From NCBI RefSeq assembly GCF_029543125.1, contig NZ_JARQWW010000005.1, forward strand, positions 248,001 to 312,000: 64,000 nucleotides of DNA. Reading direction: 5' to 3'. Each line of letters opens with the position of its first letter. The first letter of the stretch is position 1. A model generated the notes under the pieces. That model was not told the DNA's origin. It did not search any database and saw only the letters and a program-made list of their open reading frames with translations. The stretch comes from Caulobacter segnis (GTDB lineage Bacteria; Pseudomonadota; Alphaproteobacteria; Caulobacterales; Caulobacteraceae). Positions 9,200 through 16,517 of the stretch are shown here, piece after piece. Both the position numbers and the translations under genes were made by a program.

Positions 9200-9219
9200 C
9201 CAAGACAGCGCTGTCATGG
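9200..9219. promoter_or_regulatory. LacI-type operator candidate upstream of pckG
   Basis: CCAAGACAGCGCTGTCATGG contains the perfect 12-bp palindrome GACAGCGCTGTC at 9204-9215 with a central GCGC. It lies about 80 bp before the pckG start. LacI-family regulators bind sites of this shape in alphaproteobacteria, including regulators of gluconeogenesis; the actual regulator is not in the window. Confidence 0.5.
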
Positions 9220-9297
9220 TTTTCGCTTCGCCGCATGTCGGTATGTTGGCGCCCAAGGCGGGCGTCAGTCCTGCCCAGAGAGACGCAGGAAGTTTTT

Positions 9298-11136
9298 ATG
9301 CAGACACATGGGCTGGAGGCGAACACGCCTCCGACGAAACACGCGCGCCTGTTGGCGTGGGTGCGGGACGTCGCCGCACTGACCAAGCCGAAGGCGATCC
9401 ACTGGTGCGATGGCTCCGAGGCGGAATGGACCGCCCTGACCGATCAACTGGTCGCGCTGGGCACGCTGAAGCGCCTGAACCCCGACCTCCGCCCAAATTC
9501 GTTCTACGCCGCGTCCGATCCGCGCGACGTGGCGCGGGTCGAGAGCCGCACCTTCATCTGCTCCCAGGATCAGGCCGACGCCGGCCCGACCAACAACTGG
9601 CGCGACCCGGCCGAGATGCGCGAGACGCTGAACGGCCTGTTCGACGGCTGCATGCGCGGCCGCACCATGTATGTGGTCCCCTTCTCCATGGGTCCGGTCG
9701 GCTCGCCTATCAGCGCCCTCGGCGTGGAGATCACCGACAGCGCCTATGTGGCAGCCTCAATGCGGGTCATGACCCGTATGGGCAAGCCGGCCCTGGACGC
9801 CCTGGGCGACGACGGCTTCTTCGTGCCGGCGGTCCACACCCTGGGCGCACCGCTCGCCGAAGGGCAAGCTGATGTGCCGTGGCCCTGCAACGACGAGAAG
9901 TACATCGTCCACTTCCCGGAAAGCCGTGAGATCTGGTCCTACGGCTCCGGCTACGGCGGCAATGCCCTGCTCGGGAAGAAGTGCTACGCCCTGCGCATCG
10001 CCTCGGTCATGGCCCGTGACGAAGGGTGGCTGGCCGAGCATATGCTGATCCTCAAGCTGACCTCGCCGCAGAACCAGGTCCGCTACGTGGCCGCCGCGTT
10101 CCCCAGCGCCTGCGGCAAGACCAACATGGCCATGCTGCAGCCCACCCTCCCCGGCTGGAAGGCCGAGACCGTGGGCGACGACATCTGTTGGATGCGGTTC
10201 GGCGATGACGGCCGCCTCTACGCCATCAACCCGGAAGCCGGGTTCTTCGGCGTGGCGCCGGGCACGGGCGTCCATACCAACCGCAACGCGGTCGACACCC
10301 TGCACGCCAACTGCATCTACACCAACGTCGCCCTCACCGCCGACGGCGACGTCTGGTGGGAAGGCCTGACGGCTTCGCCTCCGGAAGGCCTCACCGATTG
10401 GAAGGGCCGCGCCTGGACGCCGGAATCCGGTGAACCCGCCGCCCACCCGAACGCCCGCTTCGCCGTGCCCGCCGGCCAGTGCCCGGTCATCGCCAGCGAG
10501 TGGGAGGACCCGAAGGGCGTGCCGATCTCGGCCATCCTGTTCGGTGGCCGCCGCGCCTCCGCCGTGCCGCTGGTGACGGAAGCCTTCGACTGGGAGCACG
10601 GCGTGTTCCTGGCCTCCAACGTCGCGTCGGAAGGCACGGCGGCGGCGGAGAACAGCATCGGCGAACTGCGCCGCGATCCCTTCGCCATGCTGCCCTTCTG
10701 CGGCTACAACATGGGCGACTATTTCAGCCACTGGCTGAAGGTCGGGGCCTCGGCCGATCCGGCCAAGCTGCCGCGCATCTACTTCGTGAACTGGTTCCGC
10801 AAGGACGAGAACGGCAAGTTCGTCTGGCCGGGCTATGGCGAGAACAGCCGCGTCCTGAAATGGATCGTCGACCGGCTGGAAGGCCAGGCCGGCGCCGTGG
10901 ACACCCCCATCGGCCGCCTGCCCGCTCAACAGGATCTGGAGCTGTCCGGCCTCAACCTGACCCAGGCTCAGCTCGACCTGCTGCTGACTGTCGATCCGAC
11001 GATCTGGCAGGCTGAGGCCGCGCTGATCCCGCCGGCCTACGAGAAGTTCGGCGCACGTCTGCCGACCGCCCTGTGGGGACAGCTCGACGCCCTGAACGCC
11101 CGGCTCGCTCAGACCCGGGTGCTGGAAGACGCCTGA
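9298..11136 (+). CDS. pckG: Phosphoenolpyruvate carboxykinase, GTP type
   Basis: Converts oxaloacetate and GTP to PEP, GDP and CO2, the entry step of gluconeogenesis. 612 aa, normal for the GTP family. The ATG at 9298 has CAGGA seven bases upstream; the frame upstream is open but lacks family similarity. Key segments are the GTP-type kinase-1a loop [10 protein letters not shown] (about residues 268-277, with the hyper-reactive Cys272), [11 protein letters not shown] near the N-terminus, [23 protein letters not shown] (293-301) and the C-terminal [11 protein letters not shown]. It is monocistronic: a long control region before it and a stem-loop after it. Confidence 0.97.
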   Translation: MQTHGLEANTPPTKHARLLAWVRDVAALTKPKAIHWCDGSEAEWTALTDQLVALGTLKRLNPDLRPNSFYAASDPRDVARVESRTFICSQDQADAGPTNNWRDPAEMRETLNGLFDGCMRGRTMYVVPFSMGPVGSPISALGVEITDSAYVAASMRVMTRMGKPALDALGDDGFFVPAVHTLGAPLAEGQADVPWPCNDEKYIVHFPESREIWSYGSGYGGNALLGKKCYALRIASVMARDEGWLAEHMLILKLTSPQNQVRYVAAAFPSACGKTNMAMLQPTLPGWKAETVGDDICWMRFGDDGRLYAINPEAGFFGVAPGTGVHTNRNAVDTLHANCIYTNVALTADGDVWWEGLTASPPEGLTDWKGRAWTPESGEPAAHPNARFAVPAGQCPVIASEWEDPKGVPISAILFGGRRASAVPLVTEAFDWEHGVFLASNVASEGTAAAENSIGELRRDPFAMLPFCGYNMGDYFSHWLKVGASADPAKLPRIYFVNWFRKDENGKFVWPGYGENSRVLKWIVDRLEGQAGAVDTPIGRLPAQQDLELSGLNLTQAQLDLLLTVDPTIWQAEAALIPPAYEKFGARLPTALWGQLDALNARLAQTRVLEDA

Positions 11137-11147
11137 CCAAGAGAGAC

Positions 11148-11173
11148 GGCGCGCGGCTTTCCAACCGCGCGCC
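11148..11173 (+). terminator. Stem-loop after pckG
   Basis: GGCGCGCGG and CCGCGCGCC form a perfect 9-bp stem with an 8-base loop, 12 bases after the pckG stop. No T run follows. Confidence 0.55.
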
Positions 11174-11180
11174 GCCCTCC

Positions 11181-11252
11181 GATGAACGGCCGAACGGGGC
11201 GTGTTTTGCGACGAACGGCGCAAATGCTCGACGAAGGCGCTCGACGAACGGC
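11181..11252. repeat. GA(C/T)GAACGGC direct repeats in LytTR gene promoter
   Basis: GATGAACGGC at 11181, GACGAACGGC at 11210, GACGAAGGCG at 11230 and GACGAACGGC at 11243, all in the same direction. The 20-bp step between the second and third is close to two helical turns, the spacing typical of LytTR-domain target repeats. They lie 74-145 bp upstream of the LytTR regulator, so autoregulation is a reasonable inference. Confidence 0.5.
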
Positions 11253-11325
11253 AGATTTGCGCAGGTATTTAAGATACAAACTTTCTACCTGATGCGTCAC
11301 CCGCGCTGCCCTCGTTGGAAGACCT

Positions 11326-12126
11326 ATGCTTGCTGTGATCGCGGTCGATGACGAAGCCCTGGCGTTGCGCCGGCTTGAAATCGCGATCCCTCAGATGCCC
11401 GACGTCTCGTTGATCGGAATGGCCCGTAACGGCCGCGAGGGCCTGGACCTGATCCGCAAGCTTCGGCCTGACGTGGTTCTGCTGGACATCCAGATGCCGG
11501 GTTTCAGCGGCTTTGATCTGCTGGACGGTCTGGAGCCGAATGAAATCCCGCAGATCATCTTCGTCACGGCATTCGAAAGCTTCGCCGCGCGCGCCTTCGA
11601 GGTCAGCGCCATCGACTATGTTCTGAAACCCGTCGAGTTCGATCGCCTCAACGCCGCCCTAACCCGCGCTCGCCGCAACCTGCATCTGGCGTCATCTGAA
11701 CGGCGGGTTTCGGAGCTGCGGGAAGTGGTCGCCCAGCTTCGCGGCGACAGCGCCGCCGACGAAGAGCACGATGCTCAATACGCCCGCGAATTCTGGGCTC
11801 AGCGGCGCGGCGAGTTCGTCCGCGTTCCCGTGGATCAGCTGGACTGGGTCGAGGCGGAGCGCGACTATGTCCGGCTGCATGCTCGCGGGCAGTCCTACAT
11901 GCTGCGTGGCACCCTGGCGACCATGGAGGCCAGACTGGATCCAGAGGCCTTCGTTCGAATCCGGCGCTCCGCCTTGATCCGCACCGATCGGATCGCGTCG
12001 GTCCGCAAGCCCAACTACGGCGACTATCGCGTCGTCCTGTCCTCCGGTCAGGAGCTGCGCGTGGGCAAGACTTATCTTCGCAGCATCCGCAGCCTTCTGA
12101 CGACGACACCCGCCTTGCGCGCCTGA
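11326..12126 (+). CDS. LytTR-family response regulator
   Basis: 266 aa cytoplasmic DNA-binding regulator. The N-terminal receiver domain (1-115) has the acidic pair at 8-9 (VDDE), phospho-acceptor Asp54 in LLDIQMPG, and Lys101 in LKP. The C-terminal LytTR domain (about 160-262) has VPVDQLDWVEAERDYVRLH and RIRRSALIRTDRI. GGAAG lies five bases before the ATG. No histidine kinase is adjacent, so it is an orphan; its partner must be encoded elsewhere. Direct GACGAAC-type repeats stand on both sides of the gene. Its target genes cannot be told from the sequence. Confidence 0.93.
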   Translation: MLAVIAVDDEALALRRLEIAIPQMPDVSLIGMARNGREGLDLIRKLRPDVVLLDIQMPGFSGFDLLDGLEPNEIPQIIFVTAFESFAARAFEVSAIDYVLKPVEFDRLNAALTRARRNLHLASSERRVSELREVVAQLRGDSAADEEHDAQYAREFWAQRRGEFVRVPVDQLDWVEAERDYVRLHARGQSYMLRGTLATMEARLDPEAFVRIRRSALIRTDRIASVRKPNYGDYRVVLSSGQELRVGKTYLRSIRSLLTTTPALRA

Positions 12127-12140
12127 TCGCTATAACTTTA

Positions 12141-12168
12141 GACGAACGACGATATTTCGACGACTAGC
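12141..12168. repeat. GACGAAC-type repeats downstream of LytTR gene
   Basis: GACGAACGAC at 12141 and GACGACTAGC at 12159, 18 bp apart, matching the repeats upstream of the regulator. They lie before the small membrane-protein gene at 12225 and could place it under the same regulator. Confidence 0.35.
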
Positions 12169-12224
12169 GGGATGGTCGAGGCGAAGCCTGATCAGCAGCC
12201 AAATGGTAGCTTCGCAAGCGAACA

Positions 12225-12410
12225 GTGAAGCCTGTCCCTCTGGAGCCGAAGTTGCAGACAATTCCCCAGACCCCTTCCGCCATCGTGCAGGAAATCCGGC
12301 GGCGTTCGTCACGCTGGACCGTGCGTCGGAGCCTGCTCTTCGTCCTTGGCGCTTCGGGCATATTCTGGCTGTCGCTGCTGCTCATGCTCAGCTGCACGCC
12401 TCGCCACTAA
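12225..12410 (+). CDS. Small single-pass membrane protein, unknown function
   Basis: 61 aa from a GTG at 12225, or 52 aa from a TTG at 12252, which has GGAG seven bases upstream and may be the true start. A basic segment (IRRRSSRWTVRRS) is followed by one transmembrane helix (LLFVLGASGIFWLSLLLML) and a short tail ending SCTPRH, so the topology is probably N-inside. No family is recognised. The positive-inside helix and the terminator just after it support a real gene, but the evidence is modest. Confidence 0.45.
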   Translation: MKPVPLEPKLQTIPQTPSAIVQEIRRRSSRWTVRRSLLFVLGASGIFWLSLLLMLSCTPRH

Positions 12411-12415
12411 CCGGT

Positions 12416-12439
12416 GGCGAGGGCCGCGAAGCCCTCGCC
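12416..12439. terminator. Bidirectional terminator-like stem
   Basis: GGCGAGGGC, loop CGCGAA, GCCCTCGCC. It lies between the small membrane-protein gene and the convergent frameshifted gene and can serve both. Confidence 0.6.
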
Positions 12440-12447
12440 CCAACCAC

Positions 12448-12764
12448 CTATTGTTGAGGCTTCAACCCGAAGCCGGGCCGCCACAGCCGCACCAGGAACG
12501 GAAACACGAAAAGCGCCTCGAACAGGCTGAAGACCATGGACGCGAGGCGCCGCTCAGCTCCCGCACGCGCGGCGCGCCCTGCCCGGTCAGTTGGAGCTGG
12601 GCCTGGAACTTGGCGCTGTTGAAGCGACCGGCCTTGTAGGAGGCGGTCATCAGCGCTTCGGCTGACGGCCCCTTCACTTGAGCATGGACGCGTCCGCCAC
12701 CTAGCAACGCCAACAGACCCGCGCTCACCCAGCGCCGGTCCACGCCTATCCCGATCTTCGCCAT
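12448..12764 (-). pseudogene. Small hypothetical protein gene split by a one-base frameshift
   Basis: Two overlapping minus-strand frames make sense only together. The first, from the ATG at 12764, reads MAKIGIGVDRRWV... to QGAPRVREL and then turns into low-complexity sequence. The second frame supplies RRLASMVFSLFEALFVFPFL and ends GLKPQQ at 12448. Adding one base (a G on the coding strand) near 12553-12556 joins them as VREL-ERRLASMVF in a protein of about 105 aa with an N-terminal hydrophobic segment and a C-terminal membrane helix. Either a recent mutation or a sequencing or assembly error in a GC-rich run. Function unknown. Confidence 0.6.
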
Positions 12765-12927
12765 GCTCGAACTCCCCAGTCAGCTTTGAAAACACAGGGG
12801 AGCCGCAGCATGCTCCGCTCCGAACGCGCTTGAGGACGGCCGCCCCGTCTTTGGTCAGGTTTGATATTTCGTGCGCTCAGCGTCGTTGGTTACAGGACCA
12901 AACAGACAATTACTTCGCATACGAATT

Positions 12928-12947
12928 CATATGTGAATTCACATATG
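12928..12947. promoter_or_regulatory. Perfect 20-bp palindrome upstream of marR
   Basis: CATATGTGAATTCACATATG is its own reverse complement and overlaps a second imperfect palindrome, GAATTCATATGTGAATTC at 12923-12940. It is strikingly AT-rich for this genome and lies 49 bp before the MarR start, as expected for an autoregulatory MarR operator. Confidence 0.75.
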
Positions 12948-12995
12948 ACGCGATTTTGGGATGCGTCAACACGCGAGGCGTGGCATGTGTCGTAG

Positions 12996-13412
12996 ATGGA
13001 GAAATCTCAGGTCTATCACCTGCTGCAGACCGTCGCGCAGCAGCTCCGCAAGCAGGCTGATGAAGCTGGCATGGCGGCGGCTGGCGTCAGCGCGGCCCAG
13101 GGCGCGGCGCTCTTCGCAATCGAGCGCTCACCCGGCCTTTCGCAACGGGAGATGGCCAAGGCTTTGAAGCAGCAAGAATCGGCGGTGACGACCATGGTGT
13201 CCCGCCTGATGGCCGCGGAACTGATCACCCGCGCGCCGAGGAAGGAGGACCCCCGCATCCTCTCGCTCGACCTGACGGACAAGGGACGCGCCGCCCTGGA
13301 TCGCCTGAGGGCGGAACTCGACGCGATCAACCGCGCGATCGAAGAGACCCTGGCTCCGGACGAACTTGAGATGCTCGGCCCCGCCCTGGAGCGGCTGGCC
13401 GCAAACAGCTAA
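12996..13412 (+). CDS. MarR-family transcriptional regulator
   Basis: 138 aa winged-helix dimer. The DNA-binding core is visible: LSQREMAKALKQQESAVTTM (helix-turn-helix, about residues 46-65) and RKEDPRILSLDLTDKG (wing, about 81-96). N- and C-terminal helices for dimerisation flank it. No other gene is co-transcribed with it; the nearest genes are convergent (OmpA-like) or separate (frameshifted gene). It therefore probably regulates itself and targets elsewhere, or the damaged neighbour at 12448-12764 was its divergent target. No ligand can be inferred. Confidence 0.92.
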   Translation: MEKSQVYHLLQTVAQQLRKQADEAGMAAAGVSAAQGAALFAIERSPGLSQREMAKALKQQESAVTTMVSRLMAAELITRAPRKEDPRILSLDLTDKGRAALDRLRAELDAINRAIEETLAPDELEMLGPALERLAANS

Positions 13413-13438
13413 GCCGCGCCCACCAACGGGCGCGGCTT
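13411..13438. terminator. Strong stem-loop after marR
   Basis: AAGCCGCGCCC, loop ACCAAC, GGGCGCGGCTT, overlapping the marR stop codon. The stem begins with AA and ends with TT, so it works in either direction. Confidence 0.7.
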
Positions 13439-13445
13439 GAAAGCA

Positions 13446-13480
13446 CGGGGAGCCGCGCCTCACGTCACACGGCTCCCGTC
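13446..13480 (-). terminator. Stem-loop after the OmpA-like gene
   Basis: ACGGGGAGCCG and CGGCTCCCGT pair over 10 bp with one bulged G and a 14-base loop. It is placed directly after the stop of the minus-strand OmpA-type gene. Confidence 0.45.
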
Positions 13481-13483
13481 GAA

Positions 13484-14050
13484 CTAGGCGAGCACCACCA
13501 CCACGACACGGCGGTTCTGGGCGCGGCCCTCGCGGTTGTCGTTCGGCGCGACCGGAGCTTCCGAACCATACGAGATGGAGGCCATCCGGTTCAGCGGCAC
13601 GCCGCTCTTGTTCAGGAACTTGCGGACGGCTTCCGCGCGGGCTTCGCCCAGCTTTTCGTTGTAGTCGTCCGCGCCGGTGGCGTCGGTATGGCCCTGGATC
13701 TCCAGGTACACGTTCTTGTTGTCAGCCTTCAGCTTTTCGGCGAACTCGGCCAGACGCGACTCGGCCTCGGGCGACAGGGCGGCCTTGTCGGTGGGGAACT
13801 TCACGCTGTCGTCCGACAGGACCATGGAATAGACGAACTTGCCTTCGGCCAGCTTGCCGGCAGCGGTGGCCCGTTCCAGCGCCTCGCGCGAGGTGCGGTC
13901 GAGTTCGGCGATCTGCGTGTCATGGGTGGAGACACGGGTCTCGACCTGACCGACTTGGGTGTTGACGTACTTCTTGGTGGCGCAACCGCTGACCGCGACG
14001 GCGCCGGCGAGCATCGCGACGGCGATCAGGCCTTTCGACTTAAGCTGCAT
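13484..14050 (-). CDS. OmpA-family peptidoglycan-associated lipoprotein
   Basis: 188 aa. The ATG at 14050 has GGGAGAAG upstream and opens a lipoprotein signal with lipobox VSGC (Cys23). Residues 30-75 form a short coiled coil (VGQVETRVSTHDTQIAELDRT). The C-terminal OmpA domain (about 85-188) carries the peptidoglycan-binding signature: IQGHTDATGADDYNEKLGEA, RAEAVRKFL and NREGRAQNRRVVVVV. It would anchor the outer membrane to the cell wall. It is not the classical Pal of a tol-pal operon, since no tol genes are near. Single-gene transcript. Confidence 0.88.
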   Translation of the reverse strand: MQLKSKGLIAVAMLAGAVAVSGCATKKYVNTQVGQVETRVSTHDTQIAELDRTSREALERATAAGKLAEGKFVYSMVLSDDSVKFPTDKAALSPEAESRLAEFAEKLKADNKNVYLEIQGHTDATGADDYNEKLGEARAEAVRKFLNKSGVPLNRMASISYGSEAPVAPNDNREGRAQNRRVVVVVLA

Positions 14051-14433
14051 CGAATTCTTCTCCCAGTTTTCGAGCTTGGGAGGCTGACATTGCACTACGA
14101 CAGGCCGAGCTTCCCACACGCTCGATCCCGCCAATGCAAAACGGCGCTTTAGTGGCGACTTATTGGCGATAGCGGCGCCATTCCAGCAAAAGCGGAATGA
14201 ATCTGTAGTGAAGCTTGAGATCGAATTCGCGCGAACGCGATAACGACTTCGGCGTTCCCATCGCGGTTCGAAAAACTTTCTCAAACACCGCTAAACCACC
14301 GATTCAAAGCTAACCCTTGTCTATCGAAGGCGGCATTCTTCTCAACCTAATCCGAGAACCAAGGCACGTCTCCCTCGTAGACCCAAAGTGTCGCACGGGC
14401 GTCAATGGCTTGCAGGGCAAGGCATGGCTTGTT
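14051..14433. other. Intergenic control region between OmpA-like gene and Fur-linked cluster
   Basis: About 380 bp without a credible gene. It holds the leftward promoter of the OmpA-type lipoprotein and the upstream part of the rightward promoter of the PepSY cluster. The open frames seen here lack starts or continue as antisense of the PepSY gene. Confidence 0.6.
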
Positions 14434-14452
14434 ATTGCAAATCGTTCTCATT
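14434..14452. promoter_or_regulatory. Fur-box-like site
   Basis: ATTGCAAATCGTTCTCATT; on the other strand AATGAGAACGATTTGCAAT. It fits the TGAnAAn-n-nTTnnCA inverted-repeat core used by Fur in proteobacteria. It lies 46 bp upstream of the PepSY gene start, where bound Fur would block RNA polymerase when iron is plentiful. Confidence 0.65.
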
Positions 14453-14497
14453 AGGCCGCGCATCGCCCGGCGCCCCTGGATCTGCCACCCTTTCGCG

Positions 14498-15130
14498 ATG
14501 AGCCAAGCCAAAACCTCCAGCCAGAGCCGCTCCTTCTGGCTCAAACAACTGCACAACTGGCACTGGATCAGTTCGGCGATCTGCTTGGTGGGCATGATTC
14601 TGTTCGCCGCCACCGGCATCACCCTGAACCACGCCGCCCTGATCGAGGCCAAGCCGAAGGTCACGACGAAGGAAGCGGTTCTGCCCGAGGCGATGATCGC
14701 GGCCCTGGCCGTGAATGCACCTTCGGAGAAAGGGCCCCTGCAGGCCCCCGTGGCTGCCTGGATCAGCAAGTCCATGAAGGTCGACGTCTCTGGCCGCGAA
14801 GGCGAATGGTCAGAGGACGAGGTCTATGTCGCCCTCACCCGTCCCGGCGGCGACGCCTGGCTGAGCGTGGACCGCGTCACCGGCGACATCTCGTATGAAA
14901 AGACCACCCGCGGGGTCGTCAGCTATCTGAACGACCTGCACAAGGGCCGGAACACGGGACCGGCCTGGATGTGGTTCCTCGACATCTTCGCGGTCGCCTG
15001 CCTCGTCTTCTGCATCACCGGCCTGTGCCTGCTGCAGATGCACGCGGGCGCGCGGCCCAGCACCTGGCCGATGGTGGGTCTGGGGATCATCATTCCCCTC
15101 GTCCTCGCCATCCTGTTCATTCATTCGTGA
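14498..15130 (+). CDS. PepSY-associated membrane protein
   Basis: 210 aa inner-membrane protein. I chose the ATG at 14498 (SQAKTSSQS...); the upstream extension covers the Fur-like site. No clear ribosome binding site, so a short or leaderless 5' end is possible. Helix 1 is about residues 24-46, a periplasmic PepSY-like segment follows (about 50-155, with AYLSVDRVTGDI-type ending), then helix 2 (about 163-185) and helix 3 (about 190-209). Histidines flank the helices: H19 and H22 before and H45 at the end of helix 1, one in NDLHKGRN before helix 2, and one in LLQMHAG after it. Such residues could ligate haem. First gene of the Fur-linked cluster. Confidence 0.82.
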   Translation: MSQAKTSSQSRSFWLKQLHNWHWISSAICLVGMILFAATGITLNHAALIEAKPKVTTKEAVLPEAMIAALAVNAPSEKGPLQAPVAAWISKSMKVDVSGREGEWSEDEVYVALTRPGGDAWLSVDRVTGDISYEKTTRGVVSYLNDLHKGRNTGPAWMWFLDIFAVACLVFCITGLCLLQMHAGARPSTWPMVGLGIIIPLVLAILFIHS

Positions 15131-15144
15131 CGGAGTAATCGCCC

Positions 15145-15660
15145 ATGCGGAAAGCCCTGCCCGCTCTCGCCCTCGGAAGCCTCGCGGCCACCCCGGCCCT
15201 GGCCGCCGACCTGAACGTGACGGTCGAGATTCCGCGCCTGTCGGTCGCCGAGTATCACCGCCCCTACGCCGCCATCTGGCTGGAGCGCCCGGATCAAACG
15301 GCGGTCGGCACCTTCGCCGTCTGGTACGACACCAAGCTGAAGAACAACGAAGGCGAGAAGTGGCTGAAGGACATTCGCCAGTGGTGGCGTCGCGCCGGCC
15401 GCGAAATGTCCTTCCCGGTTGACGGCGTCACCAGCCCGACCCGAGCGCCGGGCCGCCACACCCTGACCTTCAGCGGCGCCAAAGGTCCGCTCAAGGGCCT
15501 GCCCGCCGGCGAATACATGCTGGTCGTGGAAGCCGCTCGTGAAGTCGGCGGCCGCGAACTGATCAAGGTTCCGGTCCAGTGGCCGCCCAAGGCCGCCAAG
15601 ATCACCAGCGCCAAGGGCTCGACCGAGCTGGGCGCTATCTCCGTCGTCGCCAAACCCTGA
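15145..15660 (+). CDS. DUF2271 protein with a probable flavinylation site
   Basis: 171 aa with a Sec signal peptide ending TPALA, so periplasmic. The rest is one DUF2271 domain (YAAIWLE, WYDTKLKNNEGEKWLKDIR, WWRRAG, PAGEYMLVVEAAREVGGRE). Residues 93-99, DGVTSPT, resemble the D-x-x-T/S-G-A-T/S motif where ApbE attaches FMN to a threonine, and ApbE is encoded two genes downstream. I infer a small periplasmic flavoprotein that accepts electrons from the membrane protein encoded just upstream. The S-P in place of G-A is atypical. Gap to the previous gene is 14 bp. Confidence 0.8.
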   Translation: MRKALPALALGSLAATPALAADLNVTVEIPRLSVAEYHRPYAAIWLERPDQTAVGTFAVWYDTKLKNNEGEKWLKDIRQWWRRAGREMSFPVDGVTSPTRAPGRHTLTFSGAKGPLKGLPAGEYMLVVEAAREVGGRELIKVPVQWPPKAAKITSAKGSTELGAISVVAKP

Positions 15661-15674
15661 GGGAGCCAAGAACC

Positions 15675-16472
15675 ATGAAGAACACCCTGCGCCTGGCGCT
15701 GACCGCCGCGATCATCGCCGCCGCCCCGATGGCGGCCCACGCCCACCGCATGTGGATGCTGCCCTCCGCCACCGTGCTGTCGGGCAATGACCCGTGGCTG
15801 ACCGTGGACGCCGCCGTGTCCAACGACCTGTTCTACTTCGAGCACCAGCCGATGCGCCTGGACGGCGTGAAGGCCATCGCGCCGGACGGTACGGAAGCCA
15901 AGATCGAGAACGCCTCCACCGGCCGCTACCGCTCGACCTTCGACGTTCACCTCACCCAGAGCGGGACCTACAAGGTGGTCAGCGCCGGCGACATGCTGAG
16001 CGGCTCCTACAAGGTCGGCACGGAAACCAAGCGCTGGCGCGGCGCGCAGCCGGAAATCCCGGCGGGCGCGACGGAGGTTCGGGTCAATCAGAACCAACGC
16101 CGCCTGGAGGTCTTCGTGACCAAGGGCGCGCCGACCACCACCGTCCTGGCCCCGACGGGCAACGGCCTCGAGCTGGTTCCGATCACTCACCCGAACGACC
16201 TGTTCGCGGGCGAGGAAGCCACCTTCAAGCTGCAACTGGACGGCAAGCCGGCCGGCGACCTGGAAGTCGAAATCGTCCCGGGCGGCATCCGCTACCGCGA
16301 CACTCTGAACGAGATCAAGGTGAAGACTGCGGCCGACGGCTCCTTCAAGGTGAAGTGGCCCGAGCCGGGCATGTACTGGCTGGAAGCCGGCGTGCGCGGT
16401 GGCCCGGCCACCGTGCCGAACGCCGAACGCTCGGCCAGCTACATCACCGTGCTCGAAGTCCTGAAGCCCTAA
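15675..16472 (+). CDS. DUF4198 periplasmic protein
   Basis: 265 aa. The ATG at 15675 has GGGAG 10 bases upstream and lies 14 bp after the DUF2271 stop. The signal peptide ends MAAHA, so the mature protein probably begins HRMWMLPS. DUF4198 relatives include the metal-linked NikM region; a free N-terminal histidine is a possible metal ligand. The domain has the usual blocks: WLTVDAAVSNDLFYFEHQP, RWRGAQP, VTKGAPTTTVLAPTGNGLEL, the HPNDLFAGEEATFKLQLDGKP bulge and the TAADGSFKVKWPEPGMYWLEA end. A paralogue lies at 33727-34533 behind another Fur-like site. Confidence 0.85.
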   Translation: MKNTLRLALTAAIIAAAPMAAHAHRMWMLPSATVLSGNDPWLTVDAAVSNDLFYFEHQPMRLDGVKAIAPDGTEAKIENASTGRYRSTFDVHLTQSGTYKVVSAGDMLSGSYKVGTETKRWRGAQPEIPAGATEVRVNQNQRRLEVFVTKGAPTTTVLAPTGNGLELVPITHPNDLFAGEEATFKLQLDGKPAGDLEVEIVPGGIRYRDTLNEIKVKTAADGSFKVKWPEPGMYWLEAGVRGGPATVPNAERSASYITVLEVLKP

Positions 16473-16517
16473 GCGACAACCGGCGGCGGTCCGTCCGTCG
16501 CCGGCTCATCCTCCCCG

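Larger units (their letters stand above)
8291..9297. other. 1-kb gene-free stretch with REP-like hairpins
   Basis: No frame here has a credible start, ribosome binding site or recognisable family; the frames that are open are weak and overlap each other on both strands. The stretch contains at least five inverted-repeat elements (listed separately) and the pckG control region at its right end. I see no tRNA, tmRNA or RNase P signature, although 8640-8930 has several short hairpins (for example GCGTGGA...TCCACGC near 8738-8762) that could belong to an unrecognised RNA. Confidence 0.6.
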
